Below, one piece after another: positions 7,175-15,269 of a stretch of 64,000 bases of DNA. The notes under the pieces are model-generated. The model was not told where the DNA came from. It saw only the letters and a program-made list of their open reading frames with translations, and ran no database searches. Location: positions 1 to 64,000 of the forward strand of contig JBKQWF010000135.1 of the NCBI GenBank assembly GCA_052139695.1, given 5' to 3'. The stretch's first letter is position 1, and each line of letters opens with the position of its first letter. The translations under genes were made by a program, and so were the position numbers. The DNA comes from PLGF01 sp052139695 (GTDB lineage Bacteria > Verrucomicrobiota > Verrucomicrobiia > Limisphaerales > Palsa-1400).

Positions 7175-9007
7175 ATGGCTGAGAGCACAAAACACGTTTA
7201 TGACGAAAGCAAAATCAAAACCCTTTCGTCACTCGAACACATCCGCCTGCGCACCGGCATGTACATCGGACGCATCGGCGACGGATCCAATTACGACGAC
7301 GGCTGCTATGTCCTGCTCAAGGAAGTGATCGACAACGCGATCGACGAATACATCATGGGACACGGCAAAGAGGTGCAGGTCACGATTGACGGCACGACCG
7401 TCAGCGTGCGCGACTTTGGACGCGGCATTCCCTTGGGCAAAGTGGTGGATTGCGTCTCCAAGATCAACACCGGAGCCAAGTACAATGACGAGGTGTTTCA
7501 ATTTAGCGTCGGTCTGAACGGCGTCGGCACCAAGGCGGTCAACGCGCTCTCCAAGGAATTCCTGGTGCGCAGCCACCGCGAGGGCCAATTTGTCGAAGCC
7601 GCCTTCAAAGCGGGCAAACTGAAATCGGAAAAAAGCGGCAAGGACGCCAACGAGCCGGACGGGACCTTTATTCGTTTTGTGCCGGACCCGGAGATTTTTA
7701 AGGAAACGACGTTCCGCCCGGAATATGTCGAGCGGCGCTTGCGGCATTACAGTTACCTCAACACCGGGTTGAAGCTCATTTACAATGGGCAGGTTTTTGT
7801 CTCGCGCAACGGGTTGCTGGATTTGGTGATGGAGGACCTGCGCGGCGATCAATCCGAGCCTATTTATCCGCCGCTGCATTACGCGAGCAAGACGCTGGAA
7901 TTCTGCTTTACCCACAGCAACAGCCGCTACGGCGAGACCTTCTACTCCTTCGTCAACGGCCAGTTCACCGGCGACGGCGGGACCCACTTGAGCGCCTTTC
8001 GGGAGGGGCTGCTCAAGGCAGTCAACGAATACTCGAAGGGAAAATTTGAAGGGGATGATGTCCGCGAATGCATGGTCGGGGCCGTCGCCATCCGGTTGAA
8101 GGACCCGGTCTTCGAGTCGCAAACCAAGAACAAGTTGGGCAACACGGAAATCCGCTCCAGCCTCGTCAATACCGTGCGCGAGGAACTGCTCCACTTTTTC
8201 AACCGGAACAAGGAAGTGGCCGAAAAGATCATGGCCAAGGTCCAGGACACTCAACAATTGCGCAAGGAATTGCAGGAGGTCAAAAAGCTGGCGCGCGAAC
8301 GGGCCAAGGCCATCACCCTGCGCATCCCGCAGCTCAAGGACTGCAAGATTCACTTTGATAAAGTGAAGGGCAAGGGGCGCGGTTCGATGGTTTTCATCAC
8401 GGAAGGACAGTCGGCGGCCGGTTCCATCGTCAGTTGCCGGGAGGTGATGACCCAGGCCATTTTTGTGCTGAAAGGCAAGCCGCTCAACGTCTGGGACCTC
8501 AAGCGGGACATCGTTTATAAGAACGACGAAATGTACAATCTCATGCGGAGCCTGGACATAGAGGACACCCTCGACAATCTGCGCTACGAAAAGGTGATTC
8601 TGGCGACCGACGCGGATGTGGATGGCCTGCATATTCGCAATTTGCTCATCACCTATTTCTTTCGCTTCTTCGACGGTCTGGTCCACGACGGTCACCTTTA
8701 CGTTCTGGAAACGCCGCTCTTTCGCGTGCGCAACAAGGAGCAGAACATTTACTGTTACAGCGAGGCCGAGCGGGACACGGCGGCGGCAAGGCTAGGCAAG
8801 AGTGCCGAGATAACGCGGTTCAAGGGTTTGGGGGAAATCACCCCCAGCGAATTCAAGCAGTTCATCGGTCCCGCCATGAAATTGAGCCAGGTGGAGTACG
8901 CGCCCAAGCCGGAATCGGCGGGCATCTTCGGATTTTACATGGGCAAGAACACGCCGGAGCGCAAGGACTACATCATGGAGAAATTGGTCGTTCCGGTGGA
9001 AGAATGA
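7175..9007 (+). CDS. parE: type IIA topoisomerase ATPase subunit (ParE/GyrB type)
   Basis: A 610-aa ATPase subunit of DNA topoisomerase IV or gyrase. It has the GHKL N-terminus (RTGMYIGRIG, EVIDNAIDEY with the Mg-binding Asn, DFGRGIPLG, GLNGVGTKAVNALS), then the transducer. TOPRIM follows, with FITEGQSAAGS near residue 409 (most relatives have E-G-D-S-A), LKGKPLNVWD, ATDADVDGLHIR near 481 and RFKGLGEITPSEF near the end. It is short, like ParE and non-proteobacterial GyrB, and lacks a GyrB insert. The ParC/GyrA partner is not next door: a prepilin follows after ~140 nt. ParE versus a second GyrB is not settled by sequence alone. Confidence 0.85.
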   Translation: MAESTKHVYDESKIKTLSSLEHIRLRTGMYIGRIGDGSNYDDGCYVLLKEVIDNAIDEYIMGHGKEVQVTIDGTTVSVRDFGRGIPLGKVVDCVSKINTGAKYNDEVFQFSVGLNGVGTKAVNALSKEFLVRSHREGQFVEAAFKAGKLKSEKSGKDANEPDGTFIRFVPDPEIFKETTFRPEYVERRLRHYSYLNTGLKLIYNGQVFVSRNGLLDLVMEDLRGDQSEPIYPPLHYASKTLEFCFTHSNSRYGETFYSFVNGQFTGDGGTHLSAFREGLLKAVNEYSKGKFEGDDVRECMVGAVAIRLKDPVFESQTKNKLGNTEIRSSLVNTVREELLHFFNRNKEVAEKIMAKVQDTQQLRKELQEVKKLARERAKAITLRIPQLKDCKIHFDKVKGKGRGSMVFITEGQSAAGSIVSCREVMTQAIFVLKGKPLNVWDLKRDIVYKNDEMYNLMRSLDIEDTLDNLRYEKVILATDADVDGLHIRNLLITYFFRFFDGLVHDGHLYVLETPLFRVRNKEQNIYCYSEAERDTAAARLGKSAEITRFKGLGEITPSEFKQFIGPAMKLSQVEYAPKPESAGIFGFYMGKNTPERKDYIMEKLVVPVEE

Positions 9008-9145
9008 TTTCCCCAGCATTCTCTTGAATTCGCGGGAATCGGATTAATACTTTCTTCTGGTGGTTGGCGAAAGGCAATATGTGGACATTATTCATATTAA
9101 CCCGCCTTTGGCCTCGTCCACGCCGCCGCGGAAAGAAAACGTAGT

Positions 9146-9523
9146 ATGCAAAAGAAAATCACACCCAAGCTGGGTTTCACACTGGTTGAAATCATGATCG
9201 TCGTTGCCATCATTGGCATGCTGGCCGCGATCGCGATTCCCAACTTTGTCAGAGCCCGCACCACGTCACAGCAAAACGCCTGCATCAACAACCTTCGGTT
9301 AATTGACTCCGCCAAGGCGCAATGGTCTTTGGAGCAGCGCAAGCAAAACGCCGACATCCCGCAAGGCTCTGACCTCCAGCCCTATCTGGGCCGCGGCAGT
9401 GCCGGAGAACTGCCTTCTTGCCCGGTGGACACAACTTATAACTTCAGCACCAGTTATTCGCCCAACAACGTCGCTTCCAAGCCGACGTGCAATCTTGTGT
9501 CGAGCACGCATATTCTGCCGTAA
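9146..9523 (+). CDS. type IV prepilin-like protein 1
   Basis: A 125-aa prepilin. The leader MQKKITPKLG ends before FTLVEIMIVVAIIGMLAAIA, with Glu at +5 of the mature protein, as PilD-type peptidases require. The hydrophobic helix leads into IPNFVRARTTSQQNACINNL and a small globular part with SDLQPYLGRG, CPVDTTYNFSTSYS and a closing TCNLVSSTHILP. Cysteines occur in NACINNL, SCPVD and TCNLV. It would be assembled in the inner membrane into a pilus or pseudopilus. It is very similar to the genes at 9731 and 59921. No other pilus machinery is in this window. Confidence 0.9.
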   Translation: MQKKITPKLGFTLVEIMIVVAIIGMLAAIAIPNFVRARTTSQQNACINNLRLIDSAKAQWSLEQRKQNADIPQGSDLQPYLGRGSAGELPSCPVDTTYNFSTSYSPNNVASKPTCNLVSSTHILP

Positions 9524-9560
9524 AAGCGGGATCCGCTAAAGGCTATCGAAAATTCGTCAA

Positions 9561-9587
9561 AGGCTTGGAGCAATCCAAGCCTTTTTC
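9561..9587 (+). terminator. rho-independent terminator after prepilin 1
   Basis: AGGCTTGGA (9561-9569), loop GCAA, TCCAAGCCT (9574-9582), then a T-rich tail. A perfect nine-base stem with a GNRA-like loop, 38 nt after the prepilin stop. It separates prepilin 1 from prepilin 2, so the second needs its own promoter. Confidence 0.85.
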
Positions 9588-9622
9588 ATTTTTGTTTAAA
9601 TCCGGCGAGGAGCGGCAGATTC

Positions 9623-9638
9623 TGGCATGGCTGATGCT
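9623..9638 (+). promoter_or_regulatory. candidate sigma-54 promoter for prepilin 2
   Basis: TGGCATGGCTGATGCT has the GG-N10-GC core and differs from TGGCACG-N4-TTGCW at two positions. It lies ~90 nt upstream of the ATG at 9731 and downstream of the terminator at 9561-9587. Pilin genes in other bacteria are often sigma-54 dependent, and an NtrC-type activator is encoded at 28677-30131, but no link between the two is shown. Confidence 0.45.
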
Positions 9639-9730
9639 AGAGCTAATGTCGCGCGGTTTGTCAGAGCTTATTCATTGGGACATCGCATAAGAAGTCTTTG
9701 CTTGGGCACAAGCCGTTGAACAGAACCAAG

Positions 9731-10105
9731 ATGAAAACAAAAAATAAACAATTCGGCTTCACACTAGTGGAGATTATGATCGTTGTGGCCATCATCGGCC
9801 TGCTTGCGGCCATTGCCATCCCTAACTTCATTAGGGCCCGCACCACCTCGCAGCAAAATGCCTGCATCAACAACTTGCGCCTGATTGATTCTTCCAAACA
9901 GCAATGGGCTTTGGAACAGCGCAAACAAACCACCGACACTCCGCAAAGCAGTGATTTGCAACCTTATCTAGGCCGTGGCGCCAATGGTGAACTGCCCAGT
10001 TGCCCCGTCGATACGACTTACACCTTCACCACCAGCTATAATCCGAATAACATGGGCACGCCCCCGGTGTGCAACCTCGTTTCGTCCACACACATCCTGC
10101 CGTAA
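9731..10105 (+). CDS. type IV prepilin-like protein 2
   Basis: A 124-aa prepilin starting at ATG 9731 (MKTKNKQFG), preferred over an upstream TTG at 9698 because it gives a standard short leader before FTLVEIMIVVAIIGLLAAIA. The globular part repeats that of prepilin 1: NACINNLRLIDSSKQQWALE, SDLQPYLGRG, ELPSCPVDTTYTFTTSY and VCNLVSSTHILP, with the same three cysteines. It is a tandem duplicate separated by a terminator and a candidate sigma-54 promoter. Expected in the inner membrane and in a pilus or pseudopilus fibre. Confidence 0.9.
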   Translation: MKTKNKQFGFTLVEIMIVVAIIGLLAAIAIPNFIRARTTSQQNACINNLRLIDSSKQQWALEQRKQTTDTPQSSDLQPYLGRGANGELPSCPVDTTYTFTTSYNPNNMGTPPVCNLVSSTHILP

Positions 10106-10199
10106 CGGCGGGAATCAGAGGAAGTTCCAGACGAATCTGCAACTTGCTCAATCTGCTTGCCCCGGGGCGGTTATGCCTTTAGCCTTACTGCCCTGTTTG

Positions 10200-10286
10200 G
10201 CCGACGTGGCGGAATTGGCAGACGCGCTAGACTCAAAATCTAGTAACCGTGAGGTTGTGTGGGTTCGACCCCCTCCGTCGGCACCA
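10200..10286 (+). tRNA. tRNA-Leu (anticodon CAA)
   Basis: Acceptor GCCGACG (10200-10206) pairs with CGTCGGC (10276-10282), followed by discriminator A and an encoded CCA (10284-10286). The anticodon stem CTAGA/TCTAG closes the loop CTCAAAA, giving anticodon CAA, which reads UUG. The long variable arm (AACCGTGAGGTT) and the T-arm with GGTTCGACC fit a class II leucine tRNA. It stands alone between prepilin 2 and the PmoA-like gene. Confidence 0.96.
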
Positions 10287-10396
10287 AACGGGTCCCTTCT
10301 ATTGACTGCCGATTTCTTGGGCGGGCTGCCAAATTCTGAGACAGTGTCTGATAATTATCTGGAACTTCGCGCGGGTCTTTTGCAGAATACGCCCTC

Positions 10397-11389
10397 ATGC
10401 GCGTTAAGACCGTTTTGATTTTCCGTGTCTTCTGTACCTGTCTGGGTTTCCTCGCCGCCTCCACCGCCCGAATACTGGCGGCGGATGGCGTCCAGATCAC
10501 ACAACTGGATGGCAAGCTTCGTGTTGAAATCAACGGTCAATTCTTCACGGAATATCATTATCAGGACGTGCCCCGGCCCTATTTTTATCCCGTCCTGGGA
10601 CCGGAACAGTTGGCCATGACCCGCAAATGGCCCATGGAAGACCCTCCCGGCGAGGAGCACGACCATCCCCATCATCGCGGGTTATGGTATGCTCATGGGG
10701 ATGTCAACGGTTTGGACTTCTGGTCGGAGACGAAGAATTATTGCAAGATTGTGCATGACGGTTTTGTGAAAATTCAGTCCGGCAATGAGCGCGGCGTCAT
10801 TATCTCCAAAGACAAGTGGGTTGACCACAACGGCAGCGTCGTTTGCTCAGACCTCCGAACGCTCCGGATCTTCAACCGTCCTGGCAACGAGCGCCTCTTC
10901 GACTTTGAAATCACTTTGCAAGCGCCGCCCGACAAACCACTGGTCTTTGGCGACAGTAAGGAAGGCACCATGGCAACGCGTCTCGCCGAAACAATGCGCC
11001 TACAGGCCAAGGACAAGCAGCGCGGGGCCGGCCATATCGTCATGTCCACCGGCGTGAAGGACGAGGAGACTTGGGGGAAAAGAGCGGATTGGTGCGATTA
11101 CTCCGGGCCGGTCAACGGAAAAACGGTTGGGCTGGCCATCTTCGACCACCCGGACAACCCGCGGCATCCCACCTGGTGGCATGTGCGGGATTATGGGCTC
11201 TTTGCCGCCAATCCGTTTGGCCTCCACGACTTCGAGAAAAAGCCGAAGGGAACCGGCGATTTCGAAATTGGCCCGGGTCAGGCTGTGACCTTCCGCTACC
11301 GCTTTTATTACCATCTAGGCAATGAAATCGACGCACAGGTGGCCGCGCGTTATGACGACTACGCCCATTCCAAACCGGCAACGGAGTAA
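10397..11389 (+). CDS. PmoA-like exported protein (DUF6807)
   Basis: A 330-aa protein with a Sec signal peptide (VLIFRVFCTCLGFLAAS, cleavage near ILAADG). The body matches the family labelled methane-oxygenase PmoA or DUF6807: YFYPVLGP, the His-rich HDHPHHRGLWYAHGDVNG, and GLAIFDHPDNPRHPTWWHVR. Despite the name it is not a methane monooxygenase subunit. The family is common in Verrucomicrobiota and Planctomycetota beside sugar dehydrogenases and is probably periplasmic. It is followed by a Gfo/Idh/MocA gene 47 nt downstream, suggesting a joint role in breaking down a modified sugar; the substrate is unknown. Confidence 0.85.
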   Translation: MRVKTVLIFRVFCTCLGFLAASTARILAADGVQITQLDGKLRVEINGQFFTEYHYQDVPRPYFYPVLGPEQLAMTRKWPMEDPPGEEHDHPHHRGLWYAHGDVNGLDFWSETKNYCKIVHDGFVKIQSGNERGVIISKDKWVDHNGSVVCSDLRTLRIFNRPGNERLFDFEITLQAPPDKPLVFGDSKEGTMATRLAETMRLQAKDKQRGAGHIVMSTGVKDEETWGKRADWCDYSGPVNGKTVGLAIFDHPDNPRHPTWWHVRDYGLFAANPFGLHDFEKKPKGTGDFEIGPGQAVTFRYRFYYHLGNEIDAQVAARYDDYAHSKPATE

Positions 11390-11436
11390 CTCATCGAATA
11401 AACGCGCTCTCTTATCGTCAGCATTAGAAGATCAAT

Positions 11437-12873
11437 ATGAAAAACATTACCCGCCGTACGTTCCTGAAGCGAACTGCCCTGGCCGCCGGGGCTATGGGCT
11501 GGACCGCCCAATCCTGGTCGCAAGTTCGCGGAGCCAATGAAGACATCCGCATGGCCGTGGTCGGCTTTCATGACCGCGGCAAGTCCCATATCGAGGCGTG
11601 GACCAAGCTGAAGGGCGTGCGCCTGACCGCTCTCTGCGACGTGGACAGCAAAGTCCTCCAGGCTGAGGTGGAACGTCTCGCCGGTGACGGCCATCAAGTT
11701 CAGGGCTACACGGACATCCGCAAACTTCTGGCCGATCCGAACGTGGATGCCATTTCCATTGCCACGCCCAATCACTGGCACGCCTTGGCGGCAGTTTGGG
11801 GCATCCAGGCGGGCAAAGATGTTTATGTCGAAAAGCCTGTCTCGTATGATGTCTGGGAAGGGGAAAAAATAGTCCAGGCGGCCAAGCTTCACCATAAGAT
11901 AGTCCAGGCTGGCACGCAGTCCCGCTCCAGTTCCGCGCTGAAGGAAGGTGTGGCGTGGGTGCAGGCTGGAAACCTGGGAAAAATCAAGGTTGCCCGCGGT
12001 CTCTGTTACAAGCCGCGCGCGAGCATCGGCAAAACCGAAGGCCCGCAACCCGTCCCCGCCACCGTGGATTATGACTTGTGGTGTGGTCCGGCGCCGCTGA
12101 CGCCACCGCGCCGCAAGAAATTTCATTACGATTGGCACTGGTTCTGGAATTACGGCGCGGGCGACCTCGGCAACCAAGGCATTCACGAGATGGACGTGGC
12201 CCGGTGGTTTTTGGGTGAGCAAGCCCTGTCCCCGGGCGTCCTGTCGGTGGGAGGACGTTTAGGTTACGTCGATGATGCCGAGACGCCCAACACCCTGATC
12301 GCCTTCCATGATTACGTCCGCGCGCCGTTGATCTTCGAAGTCAGGGGACTGCCGGAAAAAGCGGGTTCCAAGCAAATGGACAAATACAAAGGAGGCCAGA
12401 TCGGCGTCGTGGTGGAATGCGAAGGCGGTTACGTTTTGGTCCCCACCTACGACAGCTATATCGCGTATGACAACGACGGAAAGGAAATCAAGAAGGGGAA
12501 AGGCGCCTCAAACCATTTTGAAAACTTTATTAACGCGGTGCGCAGCCGGCGGGAAAGCGAGCTGAATGCTCCCATCCCCGAAGGCCATCTTTCCACCAGC
12601 CTCTGCCATACCGCCAACATTTCCTATCGAATCGGTCGCGAACAGTCGCCGGACGCCATTCGCGAACAGATCAAGGGAGATCGCGACGCGCTGCCGACTT
12701 TTCAGCGGATGTGCGAACACTTGGCGGCCAACGATGTTGACCTTGAAAAGACGCCGGCCACGCTGGGAATGGTGCTGAAAATGAACCAAGCCAACTCCCG
12801 GTTCATTGAGAATAAGCAGGCGAATCTCCTCCTGACTCGCAAGCCACGCGAGCCCTACATCATCCGCGTCTAA
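11437..12873 (+). CDS. Tat-exported Gfo/Idh/MocA family oxidoreductase
   Basis: A 478-aa NAD(P)-dependent sugar dehydrogenase-like protein. The N-terminus has a twin-arginine signal (TRRTFLKRTALAAGAMGW). A Rossmann domain follows (IRMAVVGFHDRGKSH, ALCDVD), then SIATPNHWHALAAVWGIQAG, the family signature DVYVEKPVS with the catalytic Lys of E-K-P, and NQGIHEMDVARWFLG. Such proteins oxidise or epimerise sugars with bound cofactor in the periplasm. It lies between the PmoA-like and PQQ-propeller genes with short gaps on the same strand, so an operon is likely. The upstream AGAAGA can serve as a ribosome site. Substrate not predictable. Confidence 0.9.
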   Translation: MKNITRRTFLKRTALAAGAMGWTAQSWSQVRGANEDIRMAVVGFHDRGKSHIEAWTKLKGVRLTALCDVDSKVLQAEVERLAGDGHQVQGYTDIRKLLADPNVDAISIATPNHWHALAAVWGIQAGKDVYVEKPVSYDVWEGEKIVQAAKLHHKIVQAGTQSRSSSALKEGVAWVQAGNLGKIKVARGLCYKPRASIGKTEGPQPVPATVDYDLWCGPAPLTPPRRKKFHYDWHWFWNYGAGDLGNQGIHEMDVARWFLGEQALSPGVLSVGGRLGYVDDAETPNTLIAFHDYVRAPLIFEVRGLPEKAGSKQMDKYKGGQIGVVVECEGGYVLVPTYDSYIAYDNDGKEIKKGKGASNHFENFINAVRSRRESELNAPIPEGHLSTSLCHTANISYRIGREQSPDAIREQIKGDRDALPTFQRMCEHLAANDVDLEKTPATLGMVLKMNQANSRFIENKQANLLLTRKPREPYIIRV

Positions 12874-12896
12874 TGGCGTTCGGATGATTAAGAGGC

Positions 12897-14531
12897 ATGA
12901 TTGAGAAACCTGCTGAACCACCAACCAGGCCCGCTCCCGTCGCGGCCCGGGGTCACCGGCTCTGGCTGGCATTTTGCATCGGAGGCGTGGCGCTTGCCGG
13001 TATTCTCGTCCTCGTTTACAAACCGGAACTTGACCTGAATTTCAAGAGTTGGGCGGTCGTCGTCGTAGCGTCGCTCGGCGCGCTGCTGGAGCTGGGTTGG
13101 TTCGTGCTGTTGAGCCGGTTCGACTACCGCTGGCGCTTGGCGGTGTTTGGCATCTTCGTTCTCTTGATCGCCGGCCTGGCGGAAACGGTCCGCGTGGACG
13201 GCACCGCCAATGGCACAGGTTTGCCGAAGCTGGTCTGGCGCTGGGCCGCCCGGCGCGCCCCGCTTTTGAGCGGAGGGCCGGACCTTTCCGCCTTGGCCAG
13301 GCCGCCTTCGAGGAATACGACGGAGTCGCTGGGCGACGTGCCGCAGTTCTTTGGACCGAATCGCGATGGCGTGGTCAAGAACGCCAGATTGAGCACGGAT
13401 TGGAAAAACACTCCGCCTAAGGAGCTTTGGCGGCAGGCCATCGGCGAAGGATGGTCGGCGTTTGCCGTAGTGGCTGGACGCGCCTATACCGAAGAGCAGC
13501 GCGGCGAAACCGAATGTGTCACCTGCTACGACCTGCTCACGGGCCGCTTGATTTGGATGCATTCCAATGCCGCTCATTTTAGCCAGTGGCAAAGCGGGGA
13601 CGGGCCCCACGCGACGCCTTCTGTCGATCAAGGACGGGTCTTGGCCATGGGAGCGACGGGGATTCTCAATTGCCTGGAAGCCGAAACCGGGCGCGTCCTG
13701 TGGTCGCATAATGTTCTGGCCGAGAACCGTCTTCCTAATCTTGTCTGGGGGGTGAGTGTTTCGCCGTTGCTTTTTGGCGACACTGTCATCGTCACGGGAG
13801 GGTTGACCAACGGGCCGACCGTGCTGGCCTACCGCGCCTCGAATGGAGAACCGCTTTGGCGCGCCGGAACCGACAAGGCAAGCTATGCCTCTCCGATCCT
13901 TACCACGCTGGCGGGGCGGCGAGTCGTGCTCTCCTGCAACGCATCTTCACTCACGGCGCTCGACCCGGCGAGCGGTCGCATCCTCCTGGATTATCCGTGG
14001 ACGAATGACCAATGGCCGAAGGCCTCTCAGCCCGTCGTGCTCGAGGGTGGCCGGGTTTTCCTTTCGGCCGGCTACGGCGCTGGTTGCATGCTGTTGAAGA
14101 TGAGCGCCGGCTCGGATGGCCGGCTTGTGGCGGCACAGCTTTGGAAAAACCTGCGGATGAAAACCCAGTTCAACAGTGTGGCCGCTCGGAACGGTTTCCT
14201 TTACGGCCTGGATGACGGATTACTGGCTTGCGTGGAAATCTCCACCGGCGAACGCAAATGGAAGGAAGGCCGCTACGGTTACGGACAAACGCTCCTGGTG
14301 GATGACCTGGTGCTTATCCAGGCCGAAACAGGAGACGTTGTCCTGGCCGAGGTGCAGCCCGGCGGTTGCAAGGAGTTGGGACGCATTCCCGCGCTGCACA
14401 AGAAGACATGGAATCACCCAACGCTGGCTGGCCGCCATCTCCTGGTGCGCAACAGCGAGGAGGCGGTGTGTTATGAACTGCCGATTCAAAATGGGGAAAA
14501 CACCAACCAGCCCGAACACGCCGGGCGCTGA
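12897..14531 (+). CDS. membrane-anchored PQQ-type beta-propeller protein
   Basis: A 544-aa protein starting at ATG 12897 just after a good AAGAGG site. Residues ~20-100 contain three likely membrane segments (LWLAFCIGGVALAGILVLVY, AVVVVASLGALLELGWFVLL, LAVFGIFVLLIAGLA). The remainder is a beta-propeller with repeated blade motifs such as CYDLLTGRLIWMH, CLEAETGRVLWSH, AYRASNGEPLWRAG and ALDPASGRILLDY, as in BamB and PQQ-like proteins. No PQQ dehydrogenase active site was recognised, so a scaffold or binding role is as likely as an enzyme. It follows the Gfo/Idh/MocA gene by 23 nt. Confidence 0.85.
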   Translation: MIEKPAEPPTRPAPVAARGHRLWLAFCIGGVALAGILVLVYKPELDLNFKSWAVVVVASLGALLELGWFVLLSRFDYRWRLAVFGIFVLLIAGLAETVRVDGTANGTGLPKLVWRWAARRAPLLSGGPDLSALARPPSRNTTESLGDVPQFFGPNRDGVVKNARLSTDWKNTPPKELWRQAIGEGWSAFAVVAGRAYTEEQRGETECVTCYDLLTGRLIWMHSNAAHFSQWQSGDGPHATPSVDQGRVLAMGATGILNCLEAETGRVLWSHNVLAENRLPNLVWGVSVSPLLFGDTVIVTGGLTNGPTVLAYRASNGEPLWRAGTDKASYASPILTTLAGRRVVLSCNASSLTALDPASGRILLDYPWTNDQWPKASQPVVLEGGRVFLSAGYGAGCMLLKMSAGSDGRLVAAQLWKNLRMKTQFNSVAARNGFLYGLDDGLLACVEISTGERKWKEGRYGYGQTLLVDDLVLIQAETGDVVLAEVQPGGCKELGRIPALHKKTWNHPTLAGRHLLVRNSEEAVCYELPIQNGENTNQPEHAGR

Positions 14532-14551
14532 CGCTGGGTTTCCCGGTGGCG

Positions 14552-14941
14552 TCACTGGACGACGCTGCCATGTTGCGCGGAGGCAGGGGCGTCAGCCTGA
14601 TCGACCGTTCCAAAAAGCTGGAGGGCCAGCCGGCTTGCTTTCCGCCCCGAAACGCGGATTCTCAGGCTGCCGTGCAGCATCCGCCAGCGCTTGCGGTTTA
14701 TGTCTTTAAAATCCAGGACATCCACTCTCGCCTGGCGCGTGTCCACGGAGTCACCCAGGTAGCGAATGAATTTGAGATCCTCCTGGAAGAACCCTGGATA
14801 GACGGTTCGGATCACCGGCGCCAGAAATCGGGCATGCCCATAAAGAAACTTGCGGAAGGCTTGCGCCTCATAGTCTTCCGGTGGGCATTTAAATTCCTCG
14901 CAGAACAAAGACTTGAACGACGACCGTGTCACGGTCGCCAT
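14552..14941 (-). CDS. conserved small protein, function unknown
   Basis: A 129-aa protein from ATG 14941 (MATVTRSSFKSLFCEEF); an in-frame start 30 nt upstream is possible. It contains CPPEDYEAQAFRKFLYGHA, RTVYPGFFQEDLKFIRYLGD and an Arg-rich tail. There is no signal peptide or membrane segment. The segments look like a folded, conserved soluble protein and I believe similar proteins occur in other Verrucomicrobiota, but I cannot name a family. It is convergent with the PQQ-propeller gene, only 20 nt away. Confidence 0.6.
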   Translation of the reverse strand: MATVTRSSFKSLFCEEFKCPPEDYEAQAFRKFLYGHARFLAPVIRTVYPGFFQEDLKFIRYLGDSVDTRQARVDVLDFKDINRKRWRMLHGSLRIRVSGRKASRLALQLFGTVDQADAPASAQHGSVVQ

Positions 14942-15269
14942 ATTATATTCAATCCGGCAAGCTGTCAACAAACCATTTTAAGATAGCCCCCCGGTTCTCC
15001 AGGAATCAGGCCCGCCAAAACGCCCTGCTTCACAAAAGCCATAGCTGAGTTGCGATGTCGAGATGCGCTCTCATCGCCTACATGCCGCAGGATGACTCCC
15101 GGCTCCAGGCTCTCGCGCGCGAAGGCCGGCGAACCGAAACAAAGATGAAAAGAGCTTGAACAACTCTGGAATGAAAGGATAATGCCCTCGAACAACCCGC
15201 GACAATGATGGACAAGAAGCCAAATGGGAAATCCCGGGTAAACCAAACAAACGACAGTCCACTCACGAC
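14942..15269. other. intergenic region, no gene recognised
   Basis: About 330 nt between two divergently transcribed genes. Open frames are present on the minus strand, but none has convincing composition or a family motif. It should hold the promoters for 14941 (minus) and 15270 (plus); I see no clear -35/-10 pair. Confidence 0.5.

Noticed and set aside
7229..8695. 488-codon open frame antisense to the topoisomerase gene
   Set aside because: It exactly mirrors the strong parE coding frame and its composition (Val/Leu/Asp-rich without motifs) is that of an antisense shadow.
10200..10286. tRNA-Leu as an integration site for a mobile element
   Set aside because: No integrase, no repeated tRNA 3' end and no composition change near it.
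10397..11389. PmoA annotation taken as methane oxidation
   Set aside because: The protein is soluble, exported and DUF6807-like, with no monooxygenase metal site, and no pmoB or pmoC is present.
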